A stretch of 64,000 bases of DNA, taken from the NCBI GenBank assembly GCA_032164295.1, contig JAJHTX010000003.1:3596001-3660000 (forward strand), given 5' to 3'. How positions within the stretch are numbered: position 1 is the stretch's first letter; every line of letters starts with the position of its first letter. The stretch comes from Inonotus obliquus (taxonomy: Eukaryota > Basidiomycota > Agaricomycetes > Hymenochaetales > Hymenochaetaceae). Below are positions 34,741-44,862 of this stretch, one piece after another. Made by a program: the position numbers and the translations under genes. The notes below the pieces were generated by a model. The model did no database searches. It was not told the DNA's origin and saw only the letters and a program-made list of their open reading frames with translations.

Positions 34741-34899
34741 AAGGAAATGCTGCCCTGGCTCGTCTTCGTCCCTGTGCAAAGTCCTCCATTGCTCATCCCA
34801 ATTTTCTATGAATTCCATCGGTTTTCAACTGCAGAGAGGACATCCATCCTTCCTCATCCACATTGTCGTTGCGAGAACAGCATTAGCAATATCTTAGGA

Positions 34900-35586
34900 A
34901 TGTCTGGCAGAGCACCAAGGGGTCTGAGTGGATTCGAACGATCTCAAAACGTGCAGCAGACGAGCTCTGAAGAGTTGCGCGATCGGCGAAATGCCCTTAC
35001 ATATAAATCACGTCTCCTGGACCTAAATATCATAGAGACTATAGACTTGAAGAGCAGTGACAGTAAGCAGTACAAGAAAAACATAATTGCTTTAAAAGAG
35101 GTGAGGAAGAAGTATAAGAAAGAATACGATAGGCTTTTACAGTTGCAAGATATCGGCTCGGAAAAAGTACCTTTCCCAACCCCGGACATTCCAGGACTAA
35201 TCAGTATGGAATCTCTTATCGAATTACAAGAAGAAATTGTTAAGATATTAGGTGCCGCCATAGTGATACTTGAACATGGGAATGACGGAGAGCTTCAAAT
35301 GTTAAAAACCAATTGGGGACCAGGCAAGAATCCAGCTGAGCTCTATTCACTCAAGGACGGACTAGGCCATATCGAGGTGTTTAAGAGAAGATTTGATGAC
35401 TTATGGAGAAATCTCCAACTTACCAATACAGTTCGAAGGTGGCAAAAGAAAACAAGCGACGGGAGCAAGACAGTTATTTCCAAATTGAAGTCACGGTCCA
35501 TGGGCACTAGACGTCATCATAAAGGTAAGCGAGACGGCAAGTCTGGGTCGCACCGTGAGCCTGGACTCGGTCACGCAGGACATTGA
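34900..35586 (+). CDS. Family P protein B (228 aa, unknown function)
   Basis: The start at 34900 follows the same leader as the 4383 gene (GCGAGAACAGCATTAGCAAT then TCTTAGGAATG). The TATA position reads TATGAATT here. The protein is charged and probably partly coiled coil. It has ETIDLKSSDSKQYKKNIIALK near residues 46-66, KKYKKEYDRLLQLQD, then the family core LIELQEEIVKILGAAIVILEHG and LQMLKTNWGPG, and an extra region after the core (LYSLKDGLGHIEVFKRRFDDLW) also present in copy 1. The C-terminus is basic (SRSMGTRRHHKGKRDGKSG). There is no intron, signal peptide or membrane segment. It is the longest of the array-linked copies and perhaps closest to the ancestral form. Confidence 0.65.
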   Translation: MSGRAPRGLSGFERSQNVQQTSSEELRDRRNALTYKSRLLDLNIIETIDLKSSDSKQYKKNIIALKEVRKKYKKEYDRLLQLQDIGSEKVPFPTPDIPGLISMESLIELQEEIVKILGAAIVILEHGNDGELQMLKTNWGPGKNPAELYSLKDGLGHIEVFKRRFDDLWRNLQLTNTVRRWQKKTSDGSKTVISKLKSRSMGTRRHHKGKRDGKSGSHREPGLGHAGH

Positions 35587-35809
35587 CTTGAAGGGGTGTA
35601 TTGATTGAGAATATTCAGAGATTAGCCCAGACCTCATGTACGATCTAGTATATCTCATATATTCCCTTTTACATTATTTTGCGAGGAAATAAGGAGAAAA
35701 ATCCGGGTTGGTGTTGCCGAGACTAGGTTAAGGGATATCGCCTCAGTGTATCAGCAGACACAGGAGTTCTCATACATAGAAATCAGACGAGATTACAACG
35801 GAGTGCATC
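35587..35809. other. 3' flank of family P gene B
   Basis: Contains GAATATTCAGAGATTAGCCC and CCTCATGTACGA, matching the flank after 913, then a short unremarkable stretch. Confidence 0.45.
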
Positions 35810-36110
35810 AGTCAGTGTTCAGCAAGTATCGGTGGATGATCTGCTGTGCGTGGCACATGCTACATGTTTTCAGGTGGGTTGATTCACATAGCGCGTTCCA
35901 ACTATAAGGAATCAATTTCCCACCTCGACTACCGTGAGAATCACTTCTGAGGTACTGTATGAGTACTAGAACGTCATGGATTCGGATAGGGCACCGCAGC
36001 ATATCGTACATAGTGCATATATCCGGGCCTCTGTGTATATGGACTTTGGGTGATGCTGACCAGCTCAGGGATAGCCGCGTAGTAGTGGCCAACATATGGT
36101 TACACTTTCT
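35810..36110 (-). pseudogene. Argonaute-like N-region fragment
   Basis: On the minus strand it reads SASPKVHIHRGPDI, then GGKLIPYSWNAL, matching SASPKVHTHRPGHI and GGKLTPCCSWNAL of remnant A (2973-3353). In remnant A the latter leads into the YVDVCTSTF piece of the N/L1 region. It contains GCGCGTTCCAACTA like the other two copies. No complete gene is present. Confidence 0.4.
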
Positions 36111-36120
36111 TCCCACATTT

Positions 36121-36905
36121 TTAGAGGTCAATATTTGAGATGTCCATTAACGTATCGTTGAGGTAGATTTTAAATGCCTTGGCTTGGAAGCAGACAATGA
36201 GCAAACACTGAAAGGGCGATGGAGGGGCGATGGGAGGGCATTGAGGGTACATTGAGTAGGTACAGACACCTTCTGCACCAATCCGGCAGTATGTGATAGC
36301 GTCTGCAAGCGCCTCTGCTCCAAGGAAGGCACCGTCGCAGAGACTTTGAAGGAGATGCAATCCTTCAAGAGTCGGCAAGTGAAATGACTACTTGACTTCC
36401 GAGCAGCGGGGAAGATCAAGGAAGAGAGCCTTGAGAGAGAAGTGAGACAGAACGACGATTGGCTGGGTGTGAATTGAAGACAGTGCTAGTTCCGAACGAA
36501 TTTCGCTTTCATACGTCAACATGCGTATATCAGCTGCAATGAATGTATATGTTGCATGTTGTAGATAGAGAGTTAACTACTACTCACAATACTTCGCCTC
36601 CAATAACCTGTCCTCATTATTGAGGTGAATATTGACAGCTGCCTCCCAATCCTGCTTCTTGCCATTCGGGTCTTGCTCAAACTCAGCGGGGCAGGAATCG
36701 AGAATAGATCACTTTCGATCATCGTGAGGCCCTGTGCAACAATGAAAAATGCAGCCCCATCAAATTGCGAACTCAACACACCGGGTATGCCGCAGGAATG
36801 AGATCCATACTAGCTGAGGGTAACACGCCCATTGGTTGCTCGAACGGTTGGAAAGGATAAAGTGGAACTCCATTTTGTCAACCCCGTTCAGATCTGTACA
36901 ACAAG
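36121..36905 (-). pseudogene. XRN1 5'-3' exoribonuclease remnant
   Basis: Minus-strand blocks in XRN1 order are: NGVDKMEFHF near 36890, PFEQPMGVLPSASMDLIPAAY near 36850-36790, CPAEFEQDPNGKKQDWEAA and RLLEAKYC near 36690-36590, and FHLPTLEGLHLLQSLCDG and FLGAEALAD near 36385-36300. Intact XRN1 proteins read PFEQLMGVLP, DLNGKKQ-WEAVV and LPTLDGLHLVPGL-DG at the same places. At least two frameshifts and decayed introns (GTGAGT near 36588, a branch to TTGCAG near 36536) lie between them. The N-terminal nuclease half is absent. XRN1 degrades decapped mRNA in the cytoplasm; this copy cannot. Confidence 0.7.
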
Positions 36906-37559
36906 AAGCGTCAGTATATTGTGAGACATACAGGAGCAATTCCTGCACCTGGGAGTGAGTTGAAGCCGAGGATGTGGGTTCAGAATGGTCCTTGGCCTGT
37001 GCAGAAGGGAGCGCTGCGGGTGTCTCTGCCGTTACAGAAGGCGACAAACCATTGTTCATTCTACCACAAAGACAGGTACAAAAAGGCGTATCTGCGGCGG
37101 TAGGAGCAGGTGTCGGTTCGGGAGTTCGTCCTCAGAGATTTTTGGACATCCAGCGCCGTTATCCCCTCACAGTGATCTACAGAACCAATTCTTGAGGAAT
37201 CAGCCAGTAGCATAACCGAGACGAATTATCTTGTCGAAAAGCTTTGATTGTGAGTTCGTGTCAGTGTCAAAGTCGTAGCGTCGGCAGTTGTGACCACCAA
37301 ATTTCTCATGTCACGCATCACGCTGAGAGGAGAATGCGACCTCAATGTTAGCTATCTCTTCCTCGCACTCGCGAGGCTTGGAGCGACGACTACATTGGAC
37401 GGATTTCGACCCTCATCAGGCATAATGAATAGACTTGATCAGTCAGGTGCTTGTAGAGCCCCAAATGTTCGGTTGCGTCGGTCTCACTGAGGCAGAGGTA
37501 CCATCGAATCCGGTCGTCCTCTCCTCTCAATCGATACCCACCACTTACTCTAGCTTCTG
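36906..37559. other. No gene recognised
   Basis: Short ORFs on both strands, some Ala/Ser-rich. The minus strand could hold more upstream XRN1 sequence and the plus strand the 5' part of the Argonaute remnant that follows, but I see no diagnostic motif. Confidence 0.3.
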
Positions 37560-39090
37560 ATGCTAAGCAATCTTTCCCAAATCACTACCTGACGGATGCC
37601 GATGTGTATGATTTTTCTACTATCAACATCTCGCCCAAGTTTGCAGAGGGGGACAAGGGTGTTCCAAGCACATCATCTCTCTCTTCGACAAGCATGTGAA
37701 GCCTTCGGAGTTCTATAAGGGAATCGCGCACGACAGCGCACGTCGTCTTATCGCAAAGCTGCCCATGCCAAGAGGCTCTATGGTCAATGTCAATGGCCTC
37801 ACACCTTCCCTCGGCGTCAAAGGAGCGCAAGACGATGATGTTACGTACATCAATACTCTCGCCGGTCCAAACGAGCTCAAGTCAGTGAATCTCGCTCGGT
37901 TAGTTCAACATTCCCTGGAAGTCACCTTGACTTGGTACTGACTTTCTCCCAGTTGCCTTCGCGGTGGCGATCCCGAGTATGACCCGGCTCCAATCAGCTC
38001 AATTTTCTACGTCATTGTCACGGCGCACGCTTCTCACCATGGCATCTGCGCGTTCACAAGGCACGCATACTATTGGCGTGCGATCTTCCTGGAATTGCAG
38101 TCGTCAACCTTTGTCTGCCCGGTGTTCAAGTCCCTGATAGTAAATGCGAACATGTGCATGAGCAAGTTCCGCGCGAGCATCTGAGTGATGCACTGATGGA
38201 ATTCACGAGGCAGTCGAAGGGTACTGCAGCAGGTCTTCTGCAAGATGAGGGTGACGACGACATATCTCGGCTACGGTCAAGGCACTTGTATCAAGCGGAC
38301 AGTGATCAAGACAGACGAATTCGGGAAAGAGACTGTTGAGCAGTACTTCAAGAGTAAGTCGGTTGACAGTGATTATGGGAATACCACTGACAAACACGGA
38401 GTACAGAATCGCTTTGCGCAACGCCGACGCCCTGCCTGTCATTATACTCAGAAACCAGGAGTAGTGTAATTTCGTTCCTGCTGAGATGTGTAAAATTTGT
38501 ACCCGGCTGCATTTTTGCGGGACACCTTGATCGAGGACCACATTGCGGAAACCGATTCGCGCACCCAGCTCAGCTGCCGCGTCTTGTCACACTCGTTCCC
38601 GAGGACGGCGATCTGTTCCAGTAAGACGGCAAGAATGATTCTGATCTCCGTGGCGCCTTGAATGTGCTGCTCTCCGAGTGCAATGCATGTTGCATGGCGG
38701 TGGACCCGGTACGTCATGCGCGTCGTCAATTTTCCTCGTTGCAGCCGGATGACCCTTTCCGCCCCTCGAGGTAACAATTCTTGCCGCCTCAAACCCGACA
38801 ACGTTACCTCCAGGTAGACCGCGCATGGTCCTCGCGGTCGTGTTCTTCAGGCATCTACAAGTACACACGAGGTTGCGCCATGTCTTTGACATTCAATTTG
38901 GCGTCCAGTCCGCGCACTGAGTATCAATGCGAAGCTGGATAGTACCAACCACATGCTGGGGCTGTAATCTATTAAGTGGCTCCAGAATACGATGCTAGAA
39001 GGAATGGGTGGCACCCATCTGGTGGAGACTCAGCAACGGGTACGCCGAGCATCGCCTCTGTTACCGCATCCCACGACAGTCTGTGGGAAC
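37560..39090 (+). pseudogene. Argonaute remnant C (N domain to PIWI)
   Basis: The most complete of the remnants. The N-terminal part reads NHYLTDADVYDFSTINISP, then LFDKHVKPSEF and DDVTYINTLAG near 37580-37875. After a plausible intron it continues GGDPEYDPAPISS near 37955. L1/PAZ follows with TTYLGYGQGT, KTDEFGKETVEQYFKSK and, in another frame, ADALPVIILRNQE and FVPAEMCKI near 38250-38500. The MID-like piece DLRGALNVLLSECNA is near 38650. PIWI entry reads INAKLDSTNHML and SIKWLQNTMLEGMGGTH, then in a shifted frame SGGDSATGTPSIASV near 38930-39075. Frameshifts and a stop break it. The first catalytic Asp is Gly. It ends next to minisatellite array C. Confidence 0.8.
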
Positions 39091-39224
39091 ACCGTCAGCC
39101 GGGTAGATTGGCCTGACTGAACCTCTCTGTTGTTTACTTTGCAAAGAAGTCTACACGCAATGTGTGATCGCGGGCTGTGTTTTGCATTATTCCTCACCTC
39201 CCAAGTAATACGCCCCTGCGCAAA

Positions 39225-39830
39225 TTCCATACTTGGAATGATTGCTTTACGCCGCTTTGCACTGTTCCTATAATTGGGAAGATTAATGATTACTTTGCTC
39301 TGCGCTGCTCCCATCTTTGGGATGATTGCTTTGCGCTGTTCCCAGACTTGGGATGATTAAATTGCGCTGTTGCCACACTTAGGATGATGGCTTGTCTGTT
39401 CTGCGCGCCGCTTTGCGCTGCTGGAATGACTGCTTTGCGTTATTCCCATACTTGAAATGATTACTTTGCTCTGTTTTACGTGCCACTCCCATACTTGGGA
39501 TGATTATTTTGTGCTGTTCTGAGACAAAACCACGCCCACTGTTAGCGTTAGATATTGCATTACGCACATCATCTAGGATCCACGATCAAAAATGATTACT
39601 TTGCACTGTTTCGCCGCGCCGTATCCATACTTGGAACGATTTATTTGCGCTGTTTTCACACTTTACTCCGTTTCGCCACACCATTCCCATTTTTGGGATG
39701 ATTACTTTGCACTGTTCCCATACTGGGGATGGTTGCTTGCTCTGTTTCGCCACACTGTTCCCATACTTGGGGTGATTTTTTACGCCACTTTGCGCGCTGC
39801 GCCCATACTTGGAATGATATTACTTTGAAA
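39225..39830. repeat. Minisatellite array C of TCCCA-N4-TGGGA dyads
   Basis: About 15 units like those of arrays A and B (for example TTCCCAGACTTGGGATGATT, CTCCCATACTTGGGATGATT). The array is interrupted near 39527-39590 by an unrelated AAAACCACGCCCACTGTTAG segment. It ends directly at the promoter block of a family P gene. Confidence 0.75.
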
Positions 39831-39878
39831 GGATATGCTGCCCTGGCTCGTCTTCGTCCCTGAGCAAAGTCTCATCCC

Positions 39879-39886
39879 AATTTTCT
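39879..39886 (+). promoter_or_regulatory. TATA box of family P gene C
   Basis: TATAAATT in the conserved block ATTTTCTATAAATTCCATCG, about 105 bp before the ATG at 39987. Confidence 0.55.
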
Positions 39887-39986
39887 ATAAATTCCATCGG
39901 TTTTCGACTGCAAGGACATCATCCCTCCTTCCACATCCACATCGTCGTCACTGCGAGAACAGCGTTAGCAATAGCAATACTTGGGA

Positions 39987-40508
39987 ATGCCGACTAGTAG
40001 TGCAAGCCGTCGGGGTACAAAACCCGCAGCGGCCTCGGGGACAACCGAGGAGAAGGCTATCGAAGAAGAGCTTCGGAAGTGGGAGAAGGAGATGGCGTCT
40101 AAGATATTGGAAACTATATTATCTAAGAAGAAAGTCGGAGCCCAATTCGACTACAACCGGCTGTTGAATGAGCTGAAGGAGGAGAAACGCCTACGTGAAA
40201 GCAATGTCGAACATTATACGAGTCTGTGCGGCGCCGGGAGCACTTCCGGGAACTATACTGTCATAGGTGACGACGAGACACAGATTTCTTATGAAACTCT
40301 TATCGCTTCAAACAAACGAATGCATGAAACCATAAGCAAAACCATAGACAGTCTTGAAAACGGCAGTGATGATGATCTTAAAAGGTTAGAAAGTTATTGG
40401 GCTACTCCACCCAAGACCGGATCGAATCATTTCAAGGCATTAAAGAGACAAGCAACGAAGGTATTGGGAACACTTTCATGCGGCAGGAGCAAGAGTCGTT
40501 CCTCGTAG
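39987..40508 (+). CDS. Family P protein C (173 aa, unknown function)
   Basis: The start at 39987 follows the family leader (GCGAGAACAGCGTTAGCAAT). The N-terminus (MPTSSASRRGTKPAAASG) is unlike the others, then comes an acidic/basic probable coiled coil (EKAIEEELRKWEKEM, LLNELKEEKRL). The family core is recognisable but diverged: LIASNKRMHETISKTIDSLENG and LKRLESYW. A basic tail with KVLGTLSCGRSKSRSS ends the protein. No intron, signal peptide or membrane span is evident. The 3' flank carries GAGAATATTCAGGAG, as in copies 1 and B. Confidence 0.6.
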   Translation: MPTSSASRRGTKPAAASGTTEEKAIEEELRKWEKEMASKILETILSKKKVGAQFDYNRLLNELKEEKRLRESNVEHYTSLCGAGSTSGNYTVIGDDETQISYETLIASNKRMHETISKTIDSLENGSDDDLKRLESYWATPPKTGSNHFKALKRQATKVLGTLSCGRSKSRSS

Positions 40509-40780
40509 TCGAAGGGGAGTGTTGAGAATATTCAGGAGTTATATGTAGTGAATGGACTAGATATCATGTACGATTCGATGTATGCCTCAACCCAGATATG
40601 CCCCTTTTTGAATCCTTCGACAGAGGAGTCTGTCCAGCACAGAGTGTCCTGGAGGCAAGGATGACCAGTGGGATCGAGAAGACAGTGGCAGAGTGCGAGT
40701 CGAAGTGATCCATTGTGACTGAGCTGTGTACAAGAATCTTCGGGAACGCATCGGTGTCCCTGCATGGCGTGCAAGGTATA
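40509..40780. other. 3' flank of family P gene C
   Basis: Starts with the conserved GAGAATATTCAG and ATCATGTACGATTCG. The remainder up to the MITE has only overlapping short ORFs. Confidence 0.4.
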
Positions 40781-41432
40781 AGGTAGGGGAAGTATAAACT
40801 CGACTAGGTGTCACAATGTGACTGATGACCCTGAGCACCCTGAGATTACCCGATTTGGAAGGACCCTGAGGCAAAAATCTCAAGGTCGGATTTCAGGACA
40901 GTGGTAGCCAGCAGAAGAGCAGCCAGAATCCCATTTGTACTTCAACAAAGCATCAAAACAAAGCTTGTTTCACCAATAGCCAGCTCTCCTGAACCTCCCT
41001 CAGCCATCAGGATATGTGTTATAAATATGTATTAGTCAAATATTAGTAATAAATATGAGTCATAAGTGAATTACTATATTTGAACCGTATTTGTCATCCT
41101 GTGCCTGCCAAGAGCGGCAAAAATTCTGCGGTCGAAATTTTCGAAATTTACGAAAAGCTTACCAGAATGCTGGAAAATGAATTCTGAGCCATTTGACACA
41201 AAAAAGGTTCATCCCTTAATCGGAAGGTCAGGGGTCCATATTTTTTAATTTTAAAAACATACATCTGCTTGTAATTTTTATTAGAAGAGATCTATGAGAG
41301 CCAATATCGAGTTTGTGTTGTGTGGAAGTTGCAGTTAAGAAAGGGTCCAGAGTCACCAGATGAGGCAAGTCAGGCCAAGTCAGGGTCGCATGACGCGCGT
41401 CACACCTAGTCGAGTTTATACTTCCCCTACCT
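40781..41432. mobile_element. 652-bp MITE with TA target duplication, copy 2
   Basis: Same length and nearly the same sequence as 33899-34550 but in the opposite orientation. Terminal inverted repeats begin AGGTAGGGGAAGTATAAACT, and TA flanks lie at 40779-40780 and 41433-41434. Only a few base differences were noticed, so both copies moved recently. Confidence 0.85.
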
Positions 41433-42292
41433 TAGTATAGTCATCATGCGACAAGAAGCTCCTATACATGATATGATAAATTTGGGAAGAAATTCACACA
41501 CCTTGTAATCTTGAAACAGTTTCTGGCGCTGTACAGTGGGTTTTGCATCCTGCTCTTTCAGTATACAAGCCAACATTTATAGACATATACATGGACAATA
41601 TTTGGTTTCTCATCGCACTATCCGAGTTCATGGTAACAGCACACCCCATTTTCAGCTCGTGCTCATTCCTGTAGTTGTTTTTGCAATTACAAAGCAAAGG
41701 GGCCCGGGGCCAGAACGCGTTGGCTAGCTATCGCACATTTCATCAAGTATGACCATCGATGCATGTGATGATGCGGTCCGAATCCGTGAGCCTGATCTTA
41801 CAAAGTGTATCCCCCGATCATTGTTGCTGCTGACTGAGTTTCTTTGTAACCTACTTAGGTTTCGGGTCTCTGGTTTCTGGAGTTTTGTTTTCGACCTATG
41901 CCATTAATTGAAATCTTCGATACAAAGTATCAGTACAACACGCAAACAAGCCGATTTTACTTTCTCGGACATCGTTAGGTCTGATAACCTTGCTTTGGTT
42001 TCGGGACTCCCTCGCAAGGCCTCACGATATTGACGCAGACCTCTGGACAGGACGATCTGTTTGCGACCACGAGTTATTGATCCTGCATTAGATGCACGTC
42101 TGGAGCATCTGCTTTGCTCGGTATGATGCTATCTGCTTTCTTGCCATTGATGAGGTAACCATGTAAGCAACATTGCGCTCGCCACAGTTTACAAAAAAAT
42201 CTGATGTGCAAACTCGCTTGTTGCTCGTTTTCTTGCGTAGAACAGACGACATATGCTAGCTGCAATTGCAAGGACGAACGTAATCCACCGGC
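41433..42292. other. Intergenic, no gene recognised
   Basis: Short ORFs on both strands without motifs. No minisatellite dyad array precedes the next family P gene, in contrast to the three array-linked copies. Confidence 0.35.
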
Positions 42293-43042
42293 ATGATCTC
42301 GAGATTTCCTATGACGAAGCCAAAACGAACAGAAAGCCCTCGGCGTGACCATACCAACTCAGATGAGGCTACAAGCCTACACCAGTTACATTCCATAATA
42401 TCTGAATTTCTGGCTGCAGAAGCCATGCAGGAATGCCTCTCATATGGTCGCAACATAATAAACAGAGCAGTTCCTGTTCTCAAATCCCTAAATGAAGGCG
42501 AAAAACGGGATCATGAAGCCATAGAAAAGCTTGCTGGGAAGGAGAAAGAATTGAAACACTCAAAGATATACATCCGAAAGTTCCTCAGAACTGAGAATCT
42601 GGATGATGTTGATGGGCTACTTGTGAACGAGTTAACTACTAGGCTTAAAACGACGACCCAGCTCCTTGACGCATGCATATATGTACTCAAGAATGGAAAG
42701 ACCAGCGACCTCGACATGCTTAACGGCATTTGGAAATCTGAAGGAAGGAATAAGGTGCGATCTGGTGACAATTACGTCTCCAAAGAAAATATCCGGAACC
42801 TTTACTTGCAGCAGAAAAACGGCACGGCAGAAAAACCTGTAAATATACCTGATAGGCATGACACAGCTAAATACATTACAGAGCAATATGAGATACTTGA
42901 GAACGAAATCAGCAAGAAGTGGGTGAGGATTGTAAAGATTGAAACAGTTAAGGCATGGCTCGAGCAGAAGACTAAGCGTGGACCAGGTCATACAGACGGA
43001 GTGTCACTTTCGGATGTTCGTCTGCTCTGTAACGTAATGTAG
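42293..43042 (+). CDS. Family P protein D (249 aa, diverged paralogue)
   Basis: A single-exon frame. A second possible start is the ATG at 42311 (MTKPKRTES). The protein shares end-to-end similarity with the next gene: SIISEFLAAEAMQECLSYG against TAITRFLTAEIMDNCITLG, then a KIYIRKFLRTENLDDVDGLL block against KIIGDFLGVNSLSEIDYYL. The family core is LLDACIYVLKNGKTSDLDML followed by NGIW, which links it to the array-linked copies. The C-terminal part has ISKKWVRIVKIETVKAWLE, also shared with the next gene. It is mostly helical and charged, without signal peptide or membrane span. Unknown function. Confidence 0.65.
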   Translation: MISRFPMTKPKRTESPRRDHTNSDEATSLHQLHSIISEFLAAEAMQECLSYGRNIINRAVPVLKSLNEGEKRDHEAIEKLAGKEKELKHSKIYIRKFLRTENLDDVDGLLVNELTTRLKTTTQLLDACIYVLKNGKTSDLDMLNGIWKSEGRNKVRSGDNYVSKENIRNLYLQQKNGTAEKPVNIPDRHDTAKYITEQYEILENEISKKWVRIVKIETVKAWLEQKTKRGPGHTDGVSLSDVRLLCNVM

Positions 43043-44064
43043 GCATCATGTAATAGCCTTGATGAGCACATCGGATAGCGCCTGTAAATGCAGTGTACTT
43101 AGAAGAGGGAATCAGTGTTGAGGGTGATATTCTTCGGAAATGGCGATGTGGTCGAGCGTGATGATGACTACATGTCAGGAGAAAAGTGCTTTGACGAGGC
43201 TGATAGTCGGCACCTTCTCGACATCAGGCTTGAAACGAGTGTAATATGTGTCTATTATTCTTACTTGTGGCGTCAGCAGCACCATTGTGGACGGTCAGCG
43301 TAGTAACCAAATGCATGATTCGTGTGAATCAACTTACCGTATCCTCTTCTTTGCAAGAAATTCAGAGCAATTCTCTGTCCCATCTCGTAGCCGTTTAATT
43401 CGCGTATACATTGACTGGTACCTTTTAGCATGATATGACATCCTAGCCTGCATAGTGTCCACCACGATGGGATAGTTTTACGAGACGAACCTTCAAATAT
43501 TTAGTCCTTCCTCTGAGCTATACGAGATTGCAAGGAAAATGCAGTCACGGTAGTGCCATCTTTAACTAATCGCTTGAATCGATATATACTGTGCTTTCTG
43601 CCTCTAAGTCTTGAATATACTTTTAGTTAATTGATAGGAATGCCGCGTACTGCATTGCATCGGGCTAAGAGTAGGCTGGACACTGAGTCGCACTCTTCTC
43701 TTTTCTCTTGCGTCACCGGAGCGTTCCGCATCCGTGTGAGACCCTTACATAATAATCGTACTATCTCTTCGCCCGAGTCACTCTCACTGGCCTCAAGCAA
43801 GATGACTGAAACTCTGACCACAGCAGCTTACTCAAAGCGGCGGCATTCGCAGACTTGAGTACCGTACCTACTGAGTGACTACTTTGCATTTCGAGTGACA
43901 ATGGAGTTTCTCTTGGTATTGATAATGCAATGTTGGTGGCATGTAGAGAAGTGGTATTTATATTGCCCTCGTTTATGAGCCTTCACTCACCAGTTCTTAC
44001 CGCTCCCTCTCGTAGAATTGTTCTTTAGCCTGCTACAGGTGACCCGTCAATTCCCAAGAGAAAT
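43043..44064. other. Intergenic; promoter of next gene
   Basis: No gene is supported. A TATA-like GTATTTATATTG near 43953 lies about 110 bp before the ATG at 44065 and may be its core promoter. Other small ORFs (43115-43303, 43631-43858) show nothing recognisable. Confidence 0.35.
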
Positions 44065-44787
44065 ATGGATAGTCGCAGAACAGTTCCCAATGAAAACAGT
44101 GGTCGACAAGCAACTGCCCCGACAGCGGATACAATTCCCAGCGAAGTTTATACTCTCCTCACCGCGATTACCAGGTTTCTAACAGCGGAAATAATGGATA
44201 ATTGTATTACTCTTGGCTACACGGAAATTGATGTACTCGTCAAAGAACTCGATATGAACACGTCGGATAAGATTACAGAGAGGTTGAGGGATGGGGCGAT
44301 TACTGAACTGGAAAGAAAGAAGAAAGTGGTTGCAGACGCCAAAAAAATCATCGGGGATTTCCTTGGTGTTAATAGTCTCTCCGAAATTGATTATTACTTG
44401 GCTAATAACACAACTAAAGCACTCCATGAAACGGTGGAGCTATTGAGCGCCTCTGTGCATGTCCTTGACCGAGGCGTGCTTAATGACCTTCACAAATTGA
44501 GGGGAATTCTGGAGAAAAAAGTATATTTAAGGTTTCCCCATGATGTACACAGGCGTCTTCGTGGGCGGTACTTGTATAAAACTAACCGCAGTCATCATAT
44601 TGAAATACCAAAAACCATCGACATGAAAGAAGTCCTGCATATCGATGTACAGTTCAGCGCCATAGAAGATGACGTGATAAAGAAGTGTAGTCGTGTTGCT
44701 GACATGAAAATCGTCAAGGAATGGAAACGATCCAAGACCGGCCATGATGGGAAACCACCGCAGGAAGTTAGAATGCGCATTCTGTAG
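44065..44787 (+). CDS. Family P protein E (240 aa, diverged paralogue)
   Basis: A single-exon gene starting at MDSRRTVPNENSGRQ. It aligns along its length with the 42293 gene. Shared blocks are FLTAEIMDNC, DAKKIIGDFLGVNSLSEID, the core ELLSASVHVLDRGVLNDLHK followed by LRGIL, and the C-terminal KKCSRVADMKIVKEWKRSK. The W that closes the core in the other copies is L here. It is charged and apparently soluble. The stop lies 75 bp from the end of the convergent deaminase-like gene. Function unknown. Confidence 0.65.
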   Translation: MDSRRTVPNENSGRQATAPTADTIPSEVYTLLTAITRFLTAEIMDNCITLGYTEIDVLVKELDMNTSDKITERLRDGAITELERKKKVVADAKKIIGDFLGVNSLSEIDYYLANNTTKALHETVELLSASVHVLDRGVLNDLHKLRGILEKKVYLRFPHDVHRRLRGRYLYKTNRSHHIEIPKTIDMKEVLHIDVQFSAIEDDVIKKCSRVADMKIVKEWKRSKTGHDGKPPQEVRMRIL

Positions 44788-44862
44788 CGCCGATGAATAT
44801 TAATCATCAACAAATTCGAATTAGGCATTACCCGCTGGAGCCACATCTTCTCCCCACGTAGA

